Assembly (NCBI GenBank): GCA_041394885.1
Contig: JAWKHI010000008.1
Coordinates: 124,001-188,000, forward strand
Origin: DSOI01 sp041394885
GTDB taxonomy: Bacteria > Acidobacteriota > Terriglobia > Bryobacterales > Bryobacteraceae
Reading direction: 5' to 3'
Length of the DNA: 64,000 nt
In this document: piece by piece, positions 34,461 to 44,158 of the stretch
Layout: each line of letters starts with the position of its first letter
How positions within the stretch are numbered: the first letter of the stretch is position 1
Made by a program: the position numbers and the translations under genes
The notes under the pieces: model-generated
The model's database searches: none
What the model saw: the letters and a program-made list of their open reading frames with translations, nothing else
What the model was told of the DNA's origin: nothing

Positions 34461-36545
34461 ATGTGCAGGAGAACCATCGTCACACTGCTCGGCTGTGTGC
34501 TTACCCTCGGAGCCGCCGTCACCCATGAAACCATCTGGTTGATGAAACGCGTCGGCGCGCCCGCCCTCAGCCCGGACGGCAAATGGGTGGTTGTGCCGGT
34601 GAACGAAGCCGCGTATGATTCCAAGGATCAGAAGTCCGATCTCTGGCTGATGCCCGCGGACGGATCCGGAGAACCGCGCCGGCTCACGCACACCAAGGGC
34701 TCCGAAGGCGACGTGACATGGAGCCCCGACAGCACCCGGCTTGCCTTTACCGCCAAACGCGAGGGGGACGAGGCGTCGCAGGTTTATGTGCTCGACATGG
34801 GTGGCGGGGAAGCCGTCCGCGTCACCACCATCGCCGGTGGAGCGAGTGACCCTCAGTTCAGCCCCGATGGCCTGACGATTCTCTTTCACGCGCAGTTCGA
34901 TCCTGGCGCCGAAGCGCGCAAGAATCGCAAGACCACGGCCCGTGTCTACGACGGCTTCCCCATCCGCTACTGGGATAAGTGGCTCGAAGGCCGCAAGCCG
35001 CGGATCTACACGCAGTCCGCCAGCGGCCAGGGCGAGCCCAAGGATCTACTGGCTGGCTCACGGCTGGCTTCGTTGCCAGGCTTCGACGGCTCCATGGCAA
35101 GCTCCGGGAGCAACTTGCATCCGGTGTGGGCGCCGGATGGTAAATCCGTGCTGTTTTCAGCCACCGAGAACCGGAACGAATCCGCGTTCGCTCCCGTGCT
35201 CACGCATCTGTATCGCGTGGCGATCGAAGGTGGCGAGCCCGTGAAATTGACTTCCGGGAACGCATCCTACGATTCCGCCACGTTTTCTCCCGATGGCAAG
35301 ACGCTCTACGCCATCCGGGAAGAGGAAACCGGCAAGGTCTATAACCTCGGCCGTCTGGTCCGCTTCGACTGGCCTCCGCGTCCGGGCGCCGAACCAATGA
35401 CCGCCCCGAAACTCGTCGCACCGCGGTTGGATCGTCCCATTGACGATTTCGCCATATCCGCCGACAGCCGCACCGTCTACGCGCTGATCGCCGAACACGG
35501 TCGCGTCAAACCGTACTCGTTCCCTGCCCTTGGCGGCGAGGCCCGCCTGCTGTCGGATTCCACCCGCGGCAGCTACTCTTCGCTCCGCGTGGCGCGGGCC
35601 TCCGCCGAACCGGTGCTGGTGTCGGCCTACGAAAGCGCCACCGAGCCACCCGAGGTGGTGCGTCTGGATGGCAGCGTCAACTTCCATCGCGCCCTTACTT
35701 CCTTCAATGCCGAACGTATCCGCGGGCTCGACTGGGAGCCGATGCGCGACTTCTGGTTCACCGCGCGCAATGGCCGCCGCATTCACAACCTGATCGCGCT
35801 GCCGCAGTCGTTCGATCCGAAGAAGAAATACCCCCTAGTCGTCTTCATCCACGGCGGGCCGCACAGCATGTCGCAAGACCAGTTTCACTTCCGCTGGAAC
35901 TACCAGATGCTGACCGCGCCCGGGTACGTGGTGCTGGCCACCAACTACACCGGGTCCACCGGCTACGGGGAGGACTTCGCGCGCGCCATCCAAGGCGATC
36001 CATTGAAGGGCCCCGGCGAAGAGATCAATGAAGCCGTCGACGAGGCGTTGAAGCGCTTTTCCTTCATCGACGGAACCCGCATGGCCGCCGGCGGCGCAAG
36101 CTACGGCGGGCACCTGGCCAATTGGTTGCAGGCCACCACCACCCGCTATAAGTGCCTCTTCAGCCACGCCGGCCTCATCAATCTCGAATCGCAATGGGGC
36201 ACCAGCGACGCCATCTACCATCGCGAGGTGAACAACGGCGGGCCGGTCTGGCAACAGGGTCCGATCTGGCGCGAGCAGAACCCGATCCGGTATGCCGCGA
36301 AGTTCAAAACCCCGATCCTGCTCACCGCCGGCGAGCAGGACTTCCGCGTGCCCGTGAACCAGACCCTGGAGAACTGGAGCGTCCTGCAGCGGCTGCGGAT
36401 ACCCAGCCGCCTCGTCGTGTTCCCCGACGAGAACCACTGGATTCTGAAGGCCGAGAACAACAGGTTTTTCTTCGAGCAACTGCACGCGTGGTTGGCGAAG
36501 TACCTGTCGACGGGTGAGGAACCCACCGGAGGCAGCCTTCCCTGA
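34461..36545 (+). CDS. Exported S9 family peptidase (DPP IV/acylaminoacyl-peptidase type)
   Basis: 694 residues from ATG 34461, the start that gives a short N-terminal hydrophobic signal (RRTIVTLLGCVLTLGAAV). The N-terminal part is a beta-propeller of WD40-like units (GAPALSPDGKWVVVPVNE, DVTWSPDSTRLAFTAKREG, DPQFSPDGLTILFHAQFD). The alpha/beta-hydrolase part has GGASYGGHLANW (Ser nucleophile), GEQDFRVPVNQT (Asp) and PDENHWI (His). A prolyl oligopeptidase-type peptidase that scavenges peptides, probably in the periplasm. Confidence 0.93.
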   Translation: MCRRTIVTLLGCVLTLGAAVTHETIWLMKRVGAPALSPDGKWVVVPVNEAAYDSKDQKSDLWLMPADGSGEPRRLTHTKGSEGDVTWSPDSTRLAFTAKREGDEASQVYVLDMGGGEAVRVTTIAGGASDPQFSPDGLTILFHAQFDPGAEARKNRKTTARVYDGFPIRYWDKWLEGRKPRIYTQSASGQGEPKDLLAGSRLASLPGFDGSMASSGSNLHPVWAPDGKSVLFSATENRNESAFAPVLTHLYRVAIEGGEPVKLTSGNASYDSATFSPDGKTLYAIREEETGKVYNLGRLVRFDWPPRPGAEPMTAPKLVAPRLDRPIDDFAISADSRTVYALIAEHGRVKPYSFPALGGEARLLSDSTRGSYSSLRVARASAEPVLVSAYESATEPPEVVRLDGSVNFHRALTSFNAERIRGLDWEPMRDFWFTARNGRRIHNLIALPQSFDPKKKYPLVVFIHGGPHSMSQDQFHFRWNYQMLTAPGYVVLATNYTGSTGYGEDFARAIQGDPLKGPGEEINEAVDEALKRFSFIDGTRMAAGGASYGGHLANWLQATTTRYKCLFSHAGLINLESQWGTSDAIYHREVNNGGPVWQQGPIWREQNPIRYAAKFKTPILLTAGEQDFRVPVNQTLENWSVLQRLRIPSRLVVFPDENHWILKAENNRFFFEQLHAWLAKYLSTGEEPTGGSLP

Positions 36546-36659
36546 CCCGCGCCCACGGCTGATCGCTCTCCTTCGGAACGAGGTAGCCATTCACGGCTTG
36601 GTCGCTGCGCGTATCAGCAACGGCGATGGCGACATGCGAATCGGCGTGAGGAAGTCCCC

Positions 36660-39152
36660 TTGCACCGCCTGCCTGCCGGTCTGTACCCTTCGCGCGAAGC
36701 CATCGGCTGGGCGTGGGCCGCTCTCGCGGCCGTTCGAAGCCCTGACAGCGAAGCGTTGGCCAGCCTCGATCTCGTGCTGCGAGAGACTGTGCCGGATTGC
36801 GAAGCCGAAGGCAATTCCCGAGTCCTGCCTGCCGGCTGGGGAACGCCGCCCGCTACCAGACGCCCCACCGTCGCTCACCCACGGGCGTTCAAGGGGACCA
36901 AATATCGACCGCCGAAGCAGCGTCAGTCCGCTGCCGTAGACCTACGGCCTTTCCTGTCGAGCGCTGCCGGCCTGCGCAGTGTCGCTGAACGCTTCGGTCG
37001 GACGCTCGACATCGCCGTCGCCGCCCAGAGCTTCAAGCTTCCGCCGAAGTTTGCCTGTCTACTTTGGCCGGCGGTTCGCCATCGGACAGCACGCCAGGTC
37101 TCGCGTTTGCTGTCTCTGTACGTGGCGCTCGGCCTGGAATCGGACGAGGAGTTACTCCACGCACTTGCCTACTCGGTGGCTGCCAACCCGCTCAACGCAA
37201 TATCGTGGTCCGAAGCCCTCGCGGAAGTTCCTGCGCCCTTCCGGCTGGATATGGCCCACGCGATCATCGAGACGAGCGCCTTCGATGTGGAAGCCGGCGC
37301 CGCCGGCTTGGCCGAGGTTTGCCGCCTGGCCCCGCCGGAGCGCCTCCGGATCTGGGCACGCCACTGGCTGTCCGTGGTTCGCGATCGTGGCGACAGTTCG
37401 TATCTTCTCGCGGGGTTCCGTTTGGCGGCGGCGTTCGACCCGGACTGCCGGTTCGACGACGCCGGCCGATGTGCGGACTTTCCCGAGTCAGAGATAGAAG
37501 CCATCGGCGCCTCACTCCCGGACTCACACCGGGGATGGCTCCCGATGAGGCTCTGGCAGCACTGTGGCTGTTTTCCTGGCATGGCAGACCTCATTCGCAA
37601 CTCGTCGTGGCCGAAGCTGGACCGCAGCGCCTCCACGGACTACTTGCGTTTCCTGGTCACCGTCGGCCCCTTTGAGATGACCCCGCGGACGGCGCAGAGA
37701 AAGTGGACCGCTCTCCGAAACGCGCTCCCCCGCATCGAGCGAATCCTGCTGACGATTGATCCTGGATACCAACGTAAGGCCGTCGCCCTCGCCGGCGACT
37801 GGCTGTGGTCATGGGAGGATCCGGATGCGATCCAGCGCCGGTTGCCTGCCCTTCTCCGCCTGCTGGAACGCTTGGCCGCACCTCCGTTCTCGGCCGCCGC
37901 CAGGGGGTCCTGGACCCTCGGCGGCTTTCTTGAGTTCGAAAACGCCGGGCACATCGAGACGTTCCTCCAAGCCCCTGATTCCTGCCTGCTGGCGGTTGAG
38001 CGGGCCAGCCGCCGAGACAACGACGCTCGCCTCATCGGAGCCGGAATCGAAGCTTTGGTTCGCCAACTCGACGCCTTTACCGCCGATGCCGTCGTCCGGT
38101 TCCCTGGGAAGCTGGCCAGGACGGCTCGGCTTCTCGGCGGGGTGAGTGCGCCGCTGCGAGAGCGTATCCTCCGCGAATGCAAACAGCATGCACTGTTTCG
38201 GCTGGATCCGTCCGCGGTGACGCCCAATGATCTTTGCTCGGAGGTCATGGCCGGCATTGGTGGCCGCCCGCTGACCAACCCCTTGCCGGCGCGGCTGAGC
38301 GCCTGGACCAGAGGTGAGATCGAACTTACCGGCGCCAAGCTACAACGCCACTGCCAAGTTGCCGCCGGCAAACTCGTATTGACTCGTCTGGACCTTGTCG
38401 GCGACTCCGTCATGGATTTTGTGAAGCGCGGAATGCCGCTCGGTGAGATCTCCCACTCCAGCCGCCACGCATTGCGGCTGCTTGGGTCCATTCGTTCGAA
38501 TCGCCGCGCGCTCCGCCGGTTTCTTCGCGCTTGGTGGGCAGGCGACACCGGCTACCTGGCCCGCCATGTGGAGACGGTCTCCTGGTACCGCCGCCACCCG
38601 GAGGTCCCGCGCAGAATCTGGGAGCAAGGTATTGCGACGGCGGCCGAGGGCATCGCGATTCAGTTGGAGCGCGACCCGTTCGAAATCCTCAAGCTCGGGA
38701 CCTACGTGGGATCCTGCCTCGGCGTCGGAGGGCTGTGCGATGACTCGGCGGCGGCTGCGTTGCTCGATGCTAACAAGAAGGTCCTCTACGCGCGCGACTT
38801 TGGTGGCCGTGTTGTCGCCCGCCAGCTTGTCGCCATCTCGAACGCCGGTCAACTCGTCTGCTTCTCCGTCTACCCTTCGTCGGCGGCAAGGCCCGTCAAG
38901 AATGCGTTCGCGGATCACGATCGCGAGTTTGCCAAGGCCCTGGGCCTGCCGCTTCACGTTCCGGCTACGGGGAGTGGGGACTACGCGGTCGACTGTGTGG
39001 TTGCCGAGACCTGGTGGGACGACGGGAGTTGGGACTTCGACACGGGTGCTACCGGCGAGTCCCCGGCGCCGCAACCCGGAACCGGAACAGCGTCTTACCC
39101 GCCGTCACGTACACCGTCCTCAAATCGTCGCCTCCGAAGCAGACGTTCGTGA
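36660..39152 (+). CDS. Large uncharacterised protein with conserved C-terminal 'GTYVGSCLGVGG' region
   Basis: 830 residues. A TTG start at 36660 is supported by GAGGAAG five bases upstream. There is no signal or membrane helix. The first ~120 residues are basic. The middle is helical and Ala/Leu/Arg-rich, like HEAT or TPR material (QVSRLLSLYVALGLESDEEL, LRIWARHWLSVVRDRG). The C-terminal ~150 residues are the most conserved-looking: DPFEILKLGTYVGSCLGVGG, LDANKKVLYARDFGGRVVAR, LVCFSVYPSS, ending ETWWDDGSWDF. From memory this resembles a family of long planctomycete/acidobacterial proteins of unknown function. Its last 104 bases overlap the end of the convergent SMP-30 gene. Confidence 0.75.
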   Translation: MHRLPAGLYPSREAIGWAWAALAAVRSPDSEALASLDLVLRETVPDCEAEGNSRVLPAGWGTPPATRRPTVAHPRAFKGTKYRPPKQRQSAAVDLRPFLSSAAGLRSVAERFGRTLDIAVAAQSFKLPPKFACLLWPAVRHRTARQVSRLLSLYVALGLESDEELLHALAYSVAANPLNAISWSEALAEVPAPFRLDMAHAIIETSAFDVEAGAAGLAEVCRLAPPERLRIWARHWLSVVRDRGDSSYLLAGFRLAAAFDPDCRFDDAGRCADFPESEIEAIGASLPDSHRGWLPMRLWQHCGCFPGMADLIRNSSWPKLDRSASTDYLRFLVTVGPFEMTPRTAQRKWTALRNALPRIERILLTIDPGYQRKAVALAGDWLWSWEDPDAIQRRLPALLRLLERLAAPPFSAAARGSWTLGGFLEFENAGHIETFLQAPDSCLLAVERASRRDNDARLIGAGIEALVRQLDAFTADAVVRFPGKLARTARLLGGVSAPLRERILRECKQHALFRLDPSAVTPNDLCSEVMAGIGGRPLTNPLPARLSAWTRGEIELTGAKLQRHCQVAAGKLVLTRLDLVGDSVMDFVKRGMPLGEISHSSRHALRLLGSIRSNRRALRRFLRAWWAGDTGYLARHVETVSWYRRHPEVPRRIWEQGIATAAEGIAIQLERDPFEILKLGTYVGSCLGVGGLCDDSAAAALLDANKKVLYARDFGGRVVARQLVAISNAGQLVCFSVYPSSAARPVKNAFADHDREFAKALGLPLHVPATGSGDYAVDCVVAETWWDDGSWDFDTGATGESPAPQPGTGTASYPPSRTPSSNRRLRSRRS

Positions 39153-39903
39153 TTGTATCTTCGAGGATCGGGATATAGTTGATCCTCTCCCCCTTCGGAT
39201 TGAAAACATGAATGCCCGGTTTTGTATCGAGCGTCTCGCTCGTTCCCCGCGTGGCGTTCAATCCCGCGGCGGCGTACACATTGCCTTCTGAGTCGATGGC
39301 GATGCCATCGGAACTGCGGCCGGGGCTGAAGTTCACGAACACCCGCATGTTGGTCACCGTGCCGTCGCTTTGCAGATCGTAGGCGCGCAGCATGCGGGCG
39401 CCGCCGGCGCTTTGGTTGGCTTCCACTAGGTACAGGGTCCGATCGCCAGGGGCGATCGTGATTCCGTTCGGATTCTGAATATCGGGCCGGGCGAGGATGC
39501 GCGCCACCTTGCCATCGGCGTCGATGCGATGCACGGTGCCTCCGGGCAGGTCCGTGAAGTAGAGGCGGCCCTTGGCGTCGATGGTGACGTCATTCGGCGC
39601 GGTGAGTGCGAGCCCCATGGAACGGTCTGCCAGCACCTCGACGCGGCCGGTTTTGATATCGGTGCGGGTCACGCGGGGACGCTCGCGATTTCCCTCGCAC
39701 GCAATCAGACGCCACTCGAGGTCAAAGAGCAGCCCATTGGCCGCGTTGGAATTCTCGCGAAACACGGACAGGGTCCCGTCCGTGGCGAACTTCATGATCC
39801 GGTTCGTTTTGGTTTCGGTGAAAAAGACGTTACCCGCCTCGTCCGCCGTGGGGCCTTCCAGGAAGGAGACGGTGGTCGCCACTTCCGCTTGAATTTGTTG
39901 CAT
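39049..39903 (-). CDS. SMP-30/gluconolactonase-like sugar lactonase
   Basis: 284 residues from ATG 39903, with GGGAGG upstream. Six-bladed propeller segments: FLEGPTADEAGNVFFTET (metal Glu), NSNAANGLLFDLEWRLIACE, LTAPNDVTIDAKGRLYFTD (Asn/Asp), NPNGITIAPGDRTLYLVEA and SSDGIAIDSEGNVYAAA. Ends AGKTLFRFRVAAPG, as is usual. Hydrolyses a sugar or aldonolactone. Third gene of an operon after the enolase-superfamily and GNAT genes, suggesting sugar-acid catabolism. Confidence 0.87.
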   Translation of the reverse strand: MQQIQAEVATTVSFLEGPTADEAGNVFFTETKTNRIMKFATDGTLSVFRENSNAANGLLFDLEWRLIACEGNRERPRVTRTDIKTGRVEVLADRSMGLALTAPNDVTIDAKGRLYFTDLPGGTVHRIDADGKVARILARPDIQNPNGITIAPGDRTLYLVEANQSAGGARMLRAYDLQSDGTVTNMRVFVNFSPGRSSDGIAIDSEGNVYAAAGLNATRGTSETLDTKPGIHVFNPKGERINYIPILEDTITNVCFGGDDLRTVYVTAGKTLFRFRVAAPGTRR

Positions 39904-39917
39904 CGGCCCTGCCTCCC

Positions 39918-40736
39918 TTAAATCCCGTCGCGGGTCAACATCGTTTTGGTATAGGCGACACGAAATCCGGCCCGCTCGTAGTTGCGTTGCGACGCGCCCC
40001 CCGGCGCGGTGGAGGCCATGGCGATCTCGCAACCCGCCGCGCGGGCATCGCGCAGCCGCCGGGCGATGAGTGCCGACTGAGCGCCGCGCCCTCGATATTG
40101 CCGCAGCGTACCATCGCAATAGAAGATCGCGATGCCATCGCCGAAGCTGGCGCTCGCGCCCGCCGCGGCCACGCCGTTGCACTCGGCCACGTAGCACCGC
40201 GCGCCACGGGCGGCCGTGAACACCTCGAACATCGCGTTGATCTCGGGCGGAAAAACCGTTCCCTCAGAGAAGCCCGTCATCACCGTATCGGTCCACAGCC
40301 CAGCTTCGCCCGGACCGATCGGCCGAACAGCCGGACCGGCTTCCGGCGGCAGCGCCCCGTTCATCTCGCGGATCAGCGTGTGTTCGAAATGCGTGATACG
40401 GTAGCGGCGGCGCGCCAGGCACTCGAGCACGGTAGGGTCCGCGAACGGGCACAGTGAGATTACGGGAGGAGTTCCGCGCGCGTCGAAGAACGCTTCCAGG
40501 CGCAGGAACTCCTCCTCGGTTACGGAACCGTCCATGCCCACGGCGAGCGCCTGCGACAAAGGGGAAGACGCGCCGAAGTAGATGGCCGCGCCGCCCGCGA
40601 TCGGCTCGGCCACCGTGGCCGAGTCGGGATGGGCGGCGAGCCATGCGACGACGCAGTTCTCAGACACGCGCAGTTCGGCGGCCTCCAGGCGGCGCACCAG
40701 CGCGAGGTTCGCTGTGGAAAGATCAGTAGTTTGCAA
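39918..40736 (-). CDS. GNAT N-acetyltransferase
   Basis: 272 residues from a TTG start at 40736 (a GTG at codon 14 is possible). The C-terminal GNAT domain has the acetyl-CoA pyrophosphate loop QYRGRGAQSALIARRL (Q/RxxGxG/A), then MASTAPGGASQRNYERAGFRVAYT. The N-terminal ~130 residues resemble a degenerate second GNAT fold (ISLCPFADPTVLECLARRRYR). Substrate unknown. Flanked by 9- and 14-base gaps, so it belongs to the three-gene catabolic operon. Confidence 0.82.
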   Translation of the reverse strand: MQTTDLSTANLALVRRLEAAELRVSENCVVAWLAAHPDSATVAEPIAGGAAIYFGASSPLSQALAVGMDGSVTEEEFLRLEAFFDARGTPPVISLCPFADPTVLECLARRRYRITHFEHTLIREMNGALPPEAGPAVRPIGPGEAGLWTDTVMTGFSEGTVFPPEINAMFEVFTAARGARCYVAECNGVAAAGASASFGDGIAIFYCDGTLRQYRGRGAQSALIARRLRDARAAGCEIAMASTAPGGASQRNYERAGFRVAYTKTMLTRDGI

Positions 40737-40745
40737 GCGGCGAAA

Positions 40746-42077
40746 TCAACTCCATAAACGATCGTTGGTGCGGTCTTTGTCCCATTCCGGGGTCGGTGGG
40801 AAGTAGCCGCCTTCGCCCAAGTGCTGTTTCACCACGTCCTCATTCAGGGTCACGCCGAGGCCGGGTTTGTCCGGCACATGCGCGAACCCTTGCCGGAAGA
40901 TGGGCTTCTCGATTCCATCCACAAGATTCTCCCACCACGGGATATCGACCGAATGATGCTCCAGCGCGACGAAGTTCTCCGTGGCGGCGGCGCAATGGAT
41001 GTTGGCCATGAAGCTGACCGGGGTGCCGGCAAAATGCATCGCCATGGCAACTCCATATTCCTGGGCGGTGTCGCCGATTTTCTTGGTTTCCAGCAAACCG
41101 CCGGAAGTGGCCAGATCGGGGTGGACCATATCGACCGCGTGGGACTGGCAGAGCTTGATGAAGTCTTCCTTCAAATAAATGTCCTCTCCCGTGAGGATCG
41201 GGATGTCGACGGCCTGCGTGATCTGCTTCAGCAGGTCCGGATACTGCCAGGGGATCATATCCTCGAGCCATGCCATGTTGTACTTCTCCAGCGCCTTGCC
41301 CAGCCGGATACAGGAGTTGACGCCGATGTGGCCGAAGTGGTCGGCGGCGAGCGGCACTTCCATCCCGATCGCATCGCGGACCTGGGCGACGTAAGCGGCC
41401 ATGCTCTCCACTCCCTTGGGAGTCAGTTCCATGCCGGTAAACATGTGCTGGGTCCGGCCATAGTCGCGCGAGGTTGTGCCGAGCGGGCGCGAGACGGTTC
41501 CAGGGTCGCTCTCGACGAGGCCGACGCCGAGATCCATCTTCAGGAAGGTGAAGCCGCTTTCCATCCGCTTCTTCAGGCGGGCGCCGAATTCCTTAGGGTC
41601 GGGCGATTGCGTCGTGTCGGCGTAGAGCCGGATGCGATCGCGGAACTTGCCGCCGAGCATCTGCCACGCAGGCACGCCGTAGGCCTTGCCCGCGAGGTCC
41701 CACAGCGCCATCTCCACGCCGCAGACGCCGCCGCCCTGGCGGGCGTGGCCGCCGAACTGCTTGATCTTGCGGAACACTTTGTCCACGTTGCAGGGATTTT
41801 CCCCGAGCAACCGGCTCTTGAGCATCAGCGCGTAGTTCTTCGACGCGCCATCGCGGACTTCGCCGAGTCCATAGAGCCCCTGGTTGGTGTCGATCCGGAT
41901 CAACGGGCAGGTCATGGGCGCCTTCTCAACCACCGCGATGCGGAGGTCCGTGATCTTCAACTCAGAAGGACGGGAGTTGGTGTTGACCGTTCGCTGGTAG
42001 GCGCTGAGACTGGATTCGGTCCAAGAGGCGAGCGCGACTCCGGCGCCGGTAGAACCCAAGAACTTTCTTCGATTCAT
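40746..42077 (-). CDS. Tat-exported enolase-superfamily (mandelate racemase/muconate lactonising) enzyme
   Basis: 443 residues from ATG 42077, preceded by GGAG. MNRRKFLGSTGAGVALAS is a twin-arginine signal. The barrel has the superfamily residues: the lysine region TFLKMDLGV, Mg ligands in PLAADHFGHIG (Asp), WLEDMIPW (Glu) and LTGEDIY (Glu), and His in AMHFAGTPVS. The pattern is closest to sugar-acid dehydratases (galactonate/mannonate type). First gene of the operon with GNAT and SMP-30, and divergent from the phosphofructokinase gene over 127 bases. Confidence 0.88.
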   Translation of the reverse strand: MNRRKFLGSTGAGVALASWTESSLSAYQRTVNTNSRPSELKITDLRIAVVEKAPMTCPLIRIDTNQGLYGLGEVRDGASKNYALMLKSRLLGENPCNVDKVFRKIKQFGGHARQGGGVCGVEMALWDLAGKAYGVPAWQMLGGKFRDRIRLYADTTQSPDPKEFGARLKKRMESGFTFLKMDLGVGLVESDPGTVSRPLGTTSRDYGRTQHMFTGMELTPKGVESMAAYVAQVRDAIGMEVPLAADHFGHIGVNSCIRLGKALEKYNMAWLEDMIPWQYPDLLKQITQAVDIPILTGEDIYLKEDFIKLCQSHAVDMVHPDLATSGGLLETKKIGDTAQEYGVAMAMHFAGTPVSFMANIHCAAATENFVALEHHSVDIPWWENLVDGIEKPIFRQGFAHVPDKPGLGVTLNEDVVKQHLGEGGYFPPTPEWDKDRTNDRLWS

Positions 42078-42204
42078 GAAAGGCTCCTTTCGCAATCCCA
42101 TTCTAGCCGTGGCGCAAGCAGCCTGGACAGGCCGAATTCCTCTATCCTGGTACAGATACCCCGTACGATATTCAGAATTTCTCAAACCTCTGCAAGGAGA
42201 CGCA

Positions 42205-43371
42205 ATGGCCAATCGGCGAATCGGCATTTTGACAGGCGGCGGCGACGTCCCCGGCTTGAACTCGGTGATCAAGGGAGTGGTGTATCGGGCCACGGAACTG
42301 AAGTGGTCCGTCACCGGCATCCGGCGTGGCTGGGAAGGGCTGACCCATCTCAACCTGGACGACGACGAATCGAAGAAGCGATACCTCATCGATCTGACGC
42401 GCGACAACACACGCCCGATTGACCGCACGGGTGGAACGTGGCTCCACACCAGCCGCACGAATCCCTCGAAGATGAAGGCGCTGCCCCCGCATCTGGCCGG
42501 GAAGAAGTTTCCGGTGAATGAGAACGGCAGGTTCGACATCACCGCCGAGGTGGTCAAGACCATCGCGAAGCTGAAGCTCGATTATCTGGTTACCATCGGC
42601 GGCGACGACACCCTGAGCTTCGCCGCGCGTTTGAACGAAGTCGGCCAGAAGGTGGTGGCCATTCCGAAAACGATGGACAACGACGTCCGCAATACCGAGT
42701 ACTGCATCGGGTTCTCGACGGCCATCACCCGCGCGATGGACGCGGTGAACCGGCAGCGATCGACCATCGGCAGCCACGAGCGCGTGGGGATCTTCCGCGT
42801 GTTCGGCCGCGATGCCGGCTACACCGCGCTCTATACCGCCTATGTCACCAGCACGCGGTGCGCGATTCCTGAGCACGCCTTCGACCTGAACAAGATGATT
42901 GACCTCTTGGTGACCGATAAGCGGAACAACCCTTCCAACTACTCCCTGGTGGTGCTTTCCGAAGGCGCCAAGTGGGAAGGATACAAGGTGAAGGAATACG
43001 GCGAACCGGATGCCTTTGGCCATCGCAAGAAGATGAGCGTCGCCGAGGACTTCTCCCAGCATCTGATCGCGAAGGCGCCGGGCATTGAAACCGTCGTAAG
43101 CGACCTTACCTACGACCTGCGGTCGGGCTCGCCGGACTTTGTCGATCAACTCGTCGCCAACACGTTCGCCGGCATGGCCGTCGACACCATGCAAGAGGGC
43201 AAGTCCGGCCTGATGACCAGCATCTACCAGGGCCGCTATGCCATGAAGCCCATCCCGGATCCGAAAAAGGGTCCGCGCAAGGTGGACGTCAAGACGATGT
43301 ACAACGTCAGCCGCTACCGGCCCAACTACGACAAGAAACTCGGATTGCCGCTGTTTTTGACCAAGCCGTAG
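42205..43371 (+). CDS. pfp: 6-phosphofructokinase, probably pyrophosphate-dependent
   Basis: 388 residues from ATG 42205 with AAGGAG upstream. Nucleotide motif GILTGGGDVPGLNSVI. The phosphoryl-donor loop is TIGGDDTLSF: GGDD rather than the GGDG of ATP enzymes, and Asp here with Lys following in PKTMDNDV (PKTIDND-type) is the usual mark of PPi-dependent PFK. Also FRVFGRDAGYTALY. Phosphorylates fructose 6-phosphate, reversibly if PPi-dependent. Donor specificity is motif-based. Confidence 0.92.
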   Translation: MANRRIGILTGGGDVPGLNSVIKGVVYRATELKWSVTGIRRGWEGLTHLNLDDDESKKRYLIDLTRDNTRPIDRTGGTWLHTSRTNPSKMKALPPHLAGKKFPVNENGRFDITAEVVKTIAKLKLDYLVTIGGDDTLSFAARLNEVGQKVVAIPKTMDNDVRNTEYCIGFSTAITRAMDAVNRQRSTIGSHERVGIFRVFGRDAGYTALYTAYVTSTRCAIPEHAFDLNKMIDLLVTDKRNNPSNYSLVVLSEGAKWEGYKVKEYGEPDAFGHRKKMSVAEDFSQHLIAKAPGIETVVSDLTYDLRSGSPDFVDQLVANTFAGMAVDTMQEGKSGLMTSIYQGRYAMKPIPDPKKGPRKVDVKTMYNVSRYRPNYDKKLGLPLFLTKP

Positions 43372-43378
43372 GACTGCC

Positions 43379-44077
43379 TTGCTTGGATTTCTCCGGAAGC
43401 TTCGATTTCTTGGGAAATGGATGGGCGCTCCCGAGGCTCCGCCTGCAGCGGAGCCTTGCTCCCCGGAGGCCTTGACGCCCGATTTGGAACGGCGGATCCG
43501 CGAATCTTTCGACCGGTCCGCCGCCGATGAGGAGCATTTCCCATCCACCATCGACCCACGCATCTTCCACGTCCAACTGATTCTCCAACATTTGGGAGAG
43601 GCAGCAGCGGCGGGCCGCATTCTCGACGCCGGATGCGGCAAGGGCCGGTTCGCGCGTGTGATCGCCCAACAGCATCCACGCGCGCGAATCGCGGCCATGG
43701 ATATCTCGGTCGCGATGCTCTCGCATGTGCCGGACGGCATCGGCGCGGCGGCGGGATCGCTGACGGCAATGCCGTTTCGCGATGCGGCCTTCGACGGCGC
43801 CTACGCCACCGAATCCCTGGAGCACGCCGTGGACATCGCCCAGGCGGTGGCGGAGCTGTGCCGCGTCGTCAAACCGGGCGGCCGGATCGCGATCATCGAC
43901 AAAAACGTGGAGCACTGGGGACGATTGGAAACACCCGAGTGGGAACGGTGGTTTTCGCGCCGCGAGTTGGAGGATCTGCTCGGACGCCATTGCCGGCATG
44001 TCGAATCGCAATTCATTTCCTACTGGGAGGACGTGGAGCCGGACGGGTTGTTCCTGGCCTGGCTGGCGGTGAAGTAG
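43379..44077 (+). CDS. Class I SAM-dependent methyltransferase
   Basis: 232 residues from TTG 43379, or 218 from ATG 43421. SAM motif I ILDAGCGKGRFARVIA, motif II AAMDISVAML, post-I LTAMPFRDAAFDGAYATESLEH, and VVKPGGRIAIIDKN. Resembles ubiquinone/menaquinone C-methyltransferase-like enzymes. Substrate unknown. Seven bases downstream of the phosphofructokinase stop. Confidence 0.85.
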   Translation: MLGFLRKLRFLGKWMGAPEAPPAAEPCSPEALTPDLERRIRESFDRSAADEEHFPSTIDPRIFHVQLILQHLGEAAAAGRILDAGCGKGRFARVIAQQHPRARIAAMDISVAMLSHVPDGIGAAAGSLTAMPFRDAAFDGAYATESLEHAVDIAQAVAELCRVVKPGGRIAIIDKNVEHWGRLETPEWERWFSRRELEDLLGRHCRHVESQFISYWEDVEPDGLFLAWLAVK

Positions 44078-44158
44078 GCGCGATCCGGCGTTTCCCGGCC
44101 TCCCCGAACCGGCCCTTTCACCCGGGATGCTACCCTAAAAGCCAAGGGCTCATTTCCC

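Noticed and set aside
36660..39152. PcfJ-like plasmid protein
   Set aside because: Only a loose resemblance around the C-terminal Cys/Gly block; no plasmid context.
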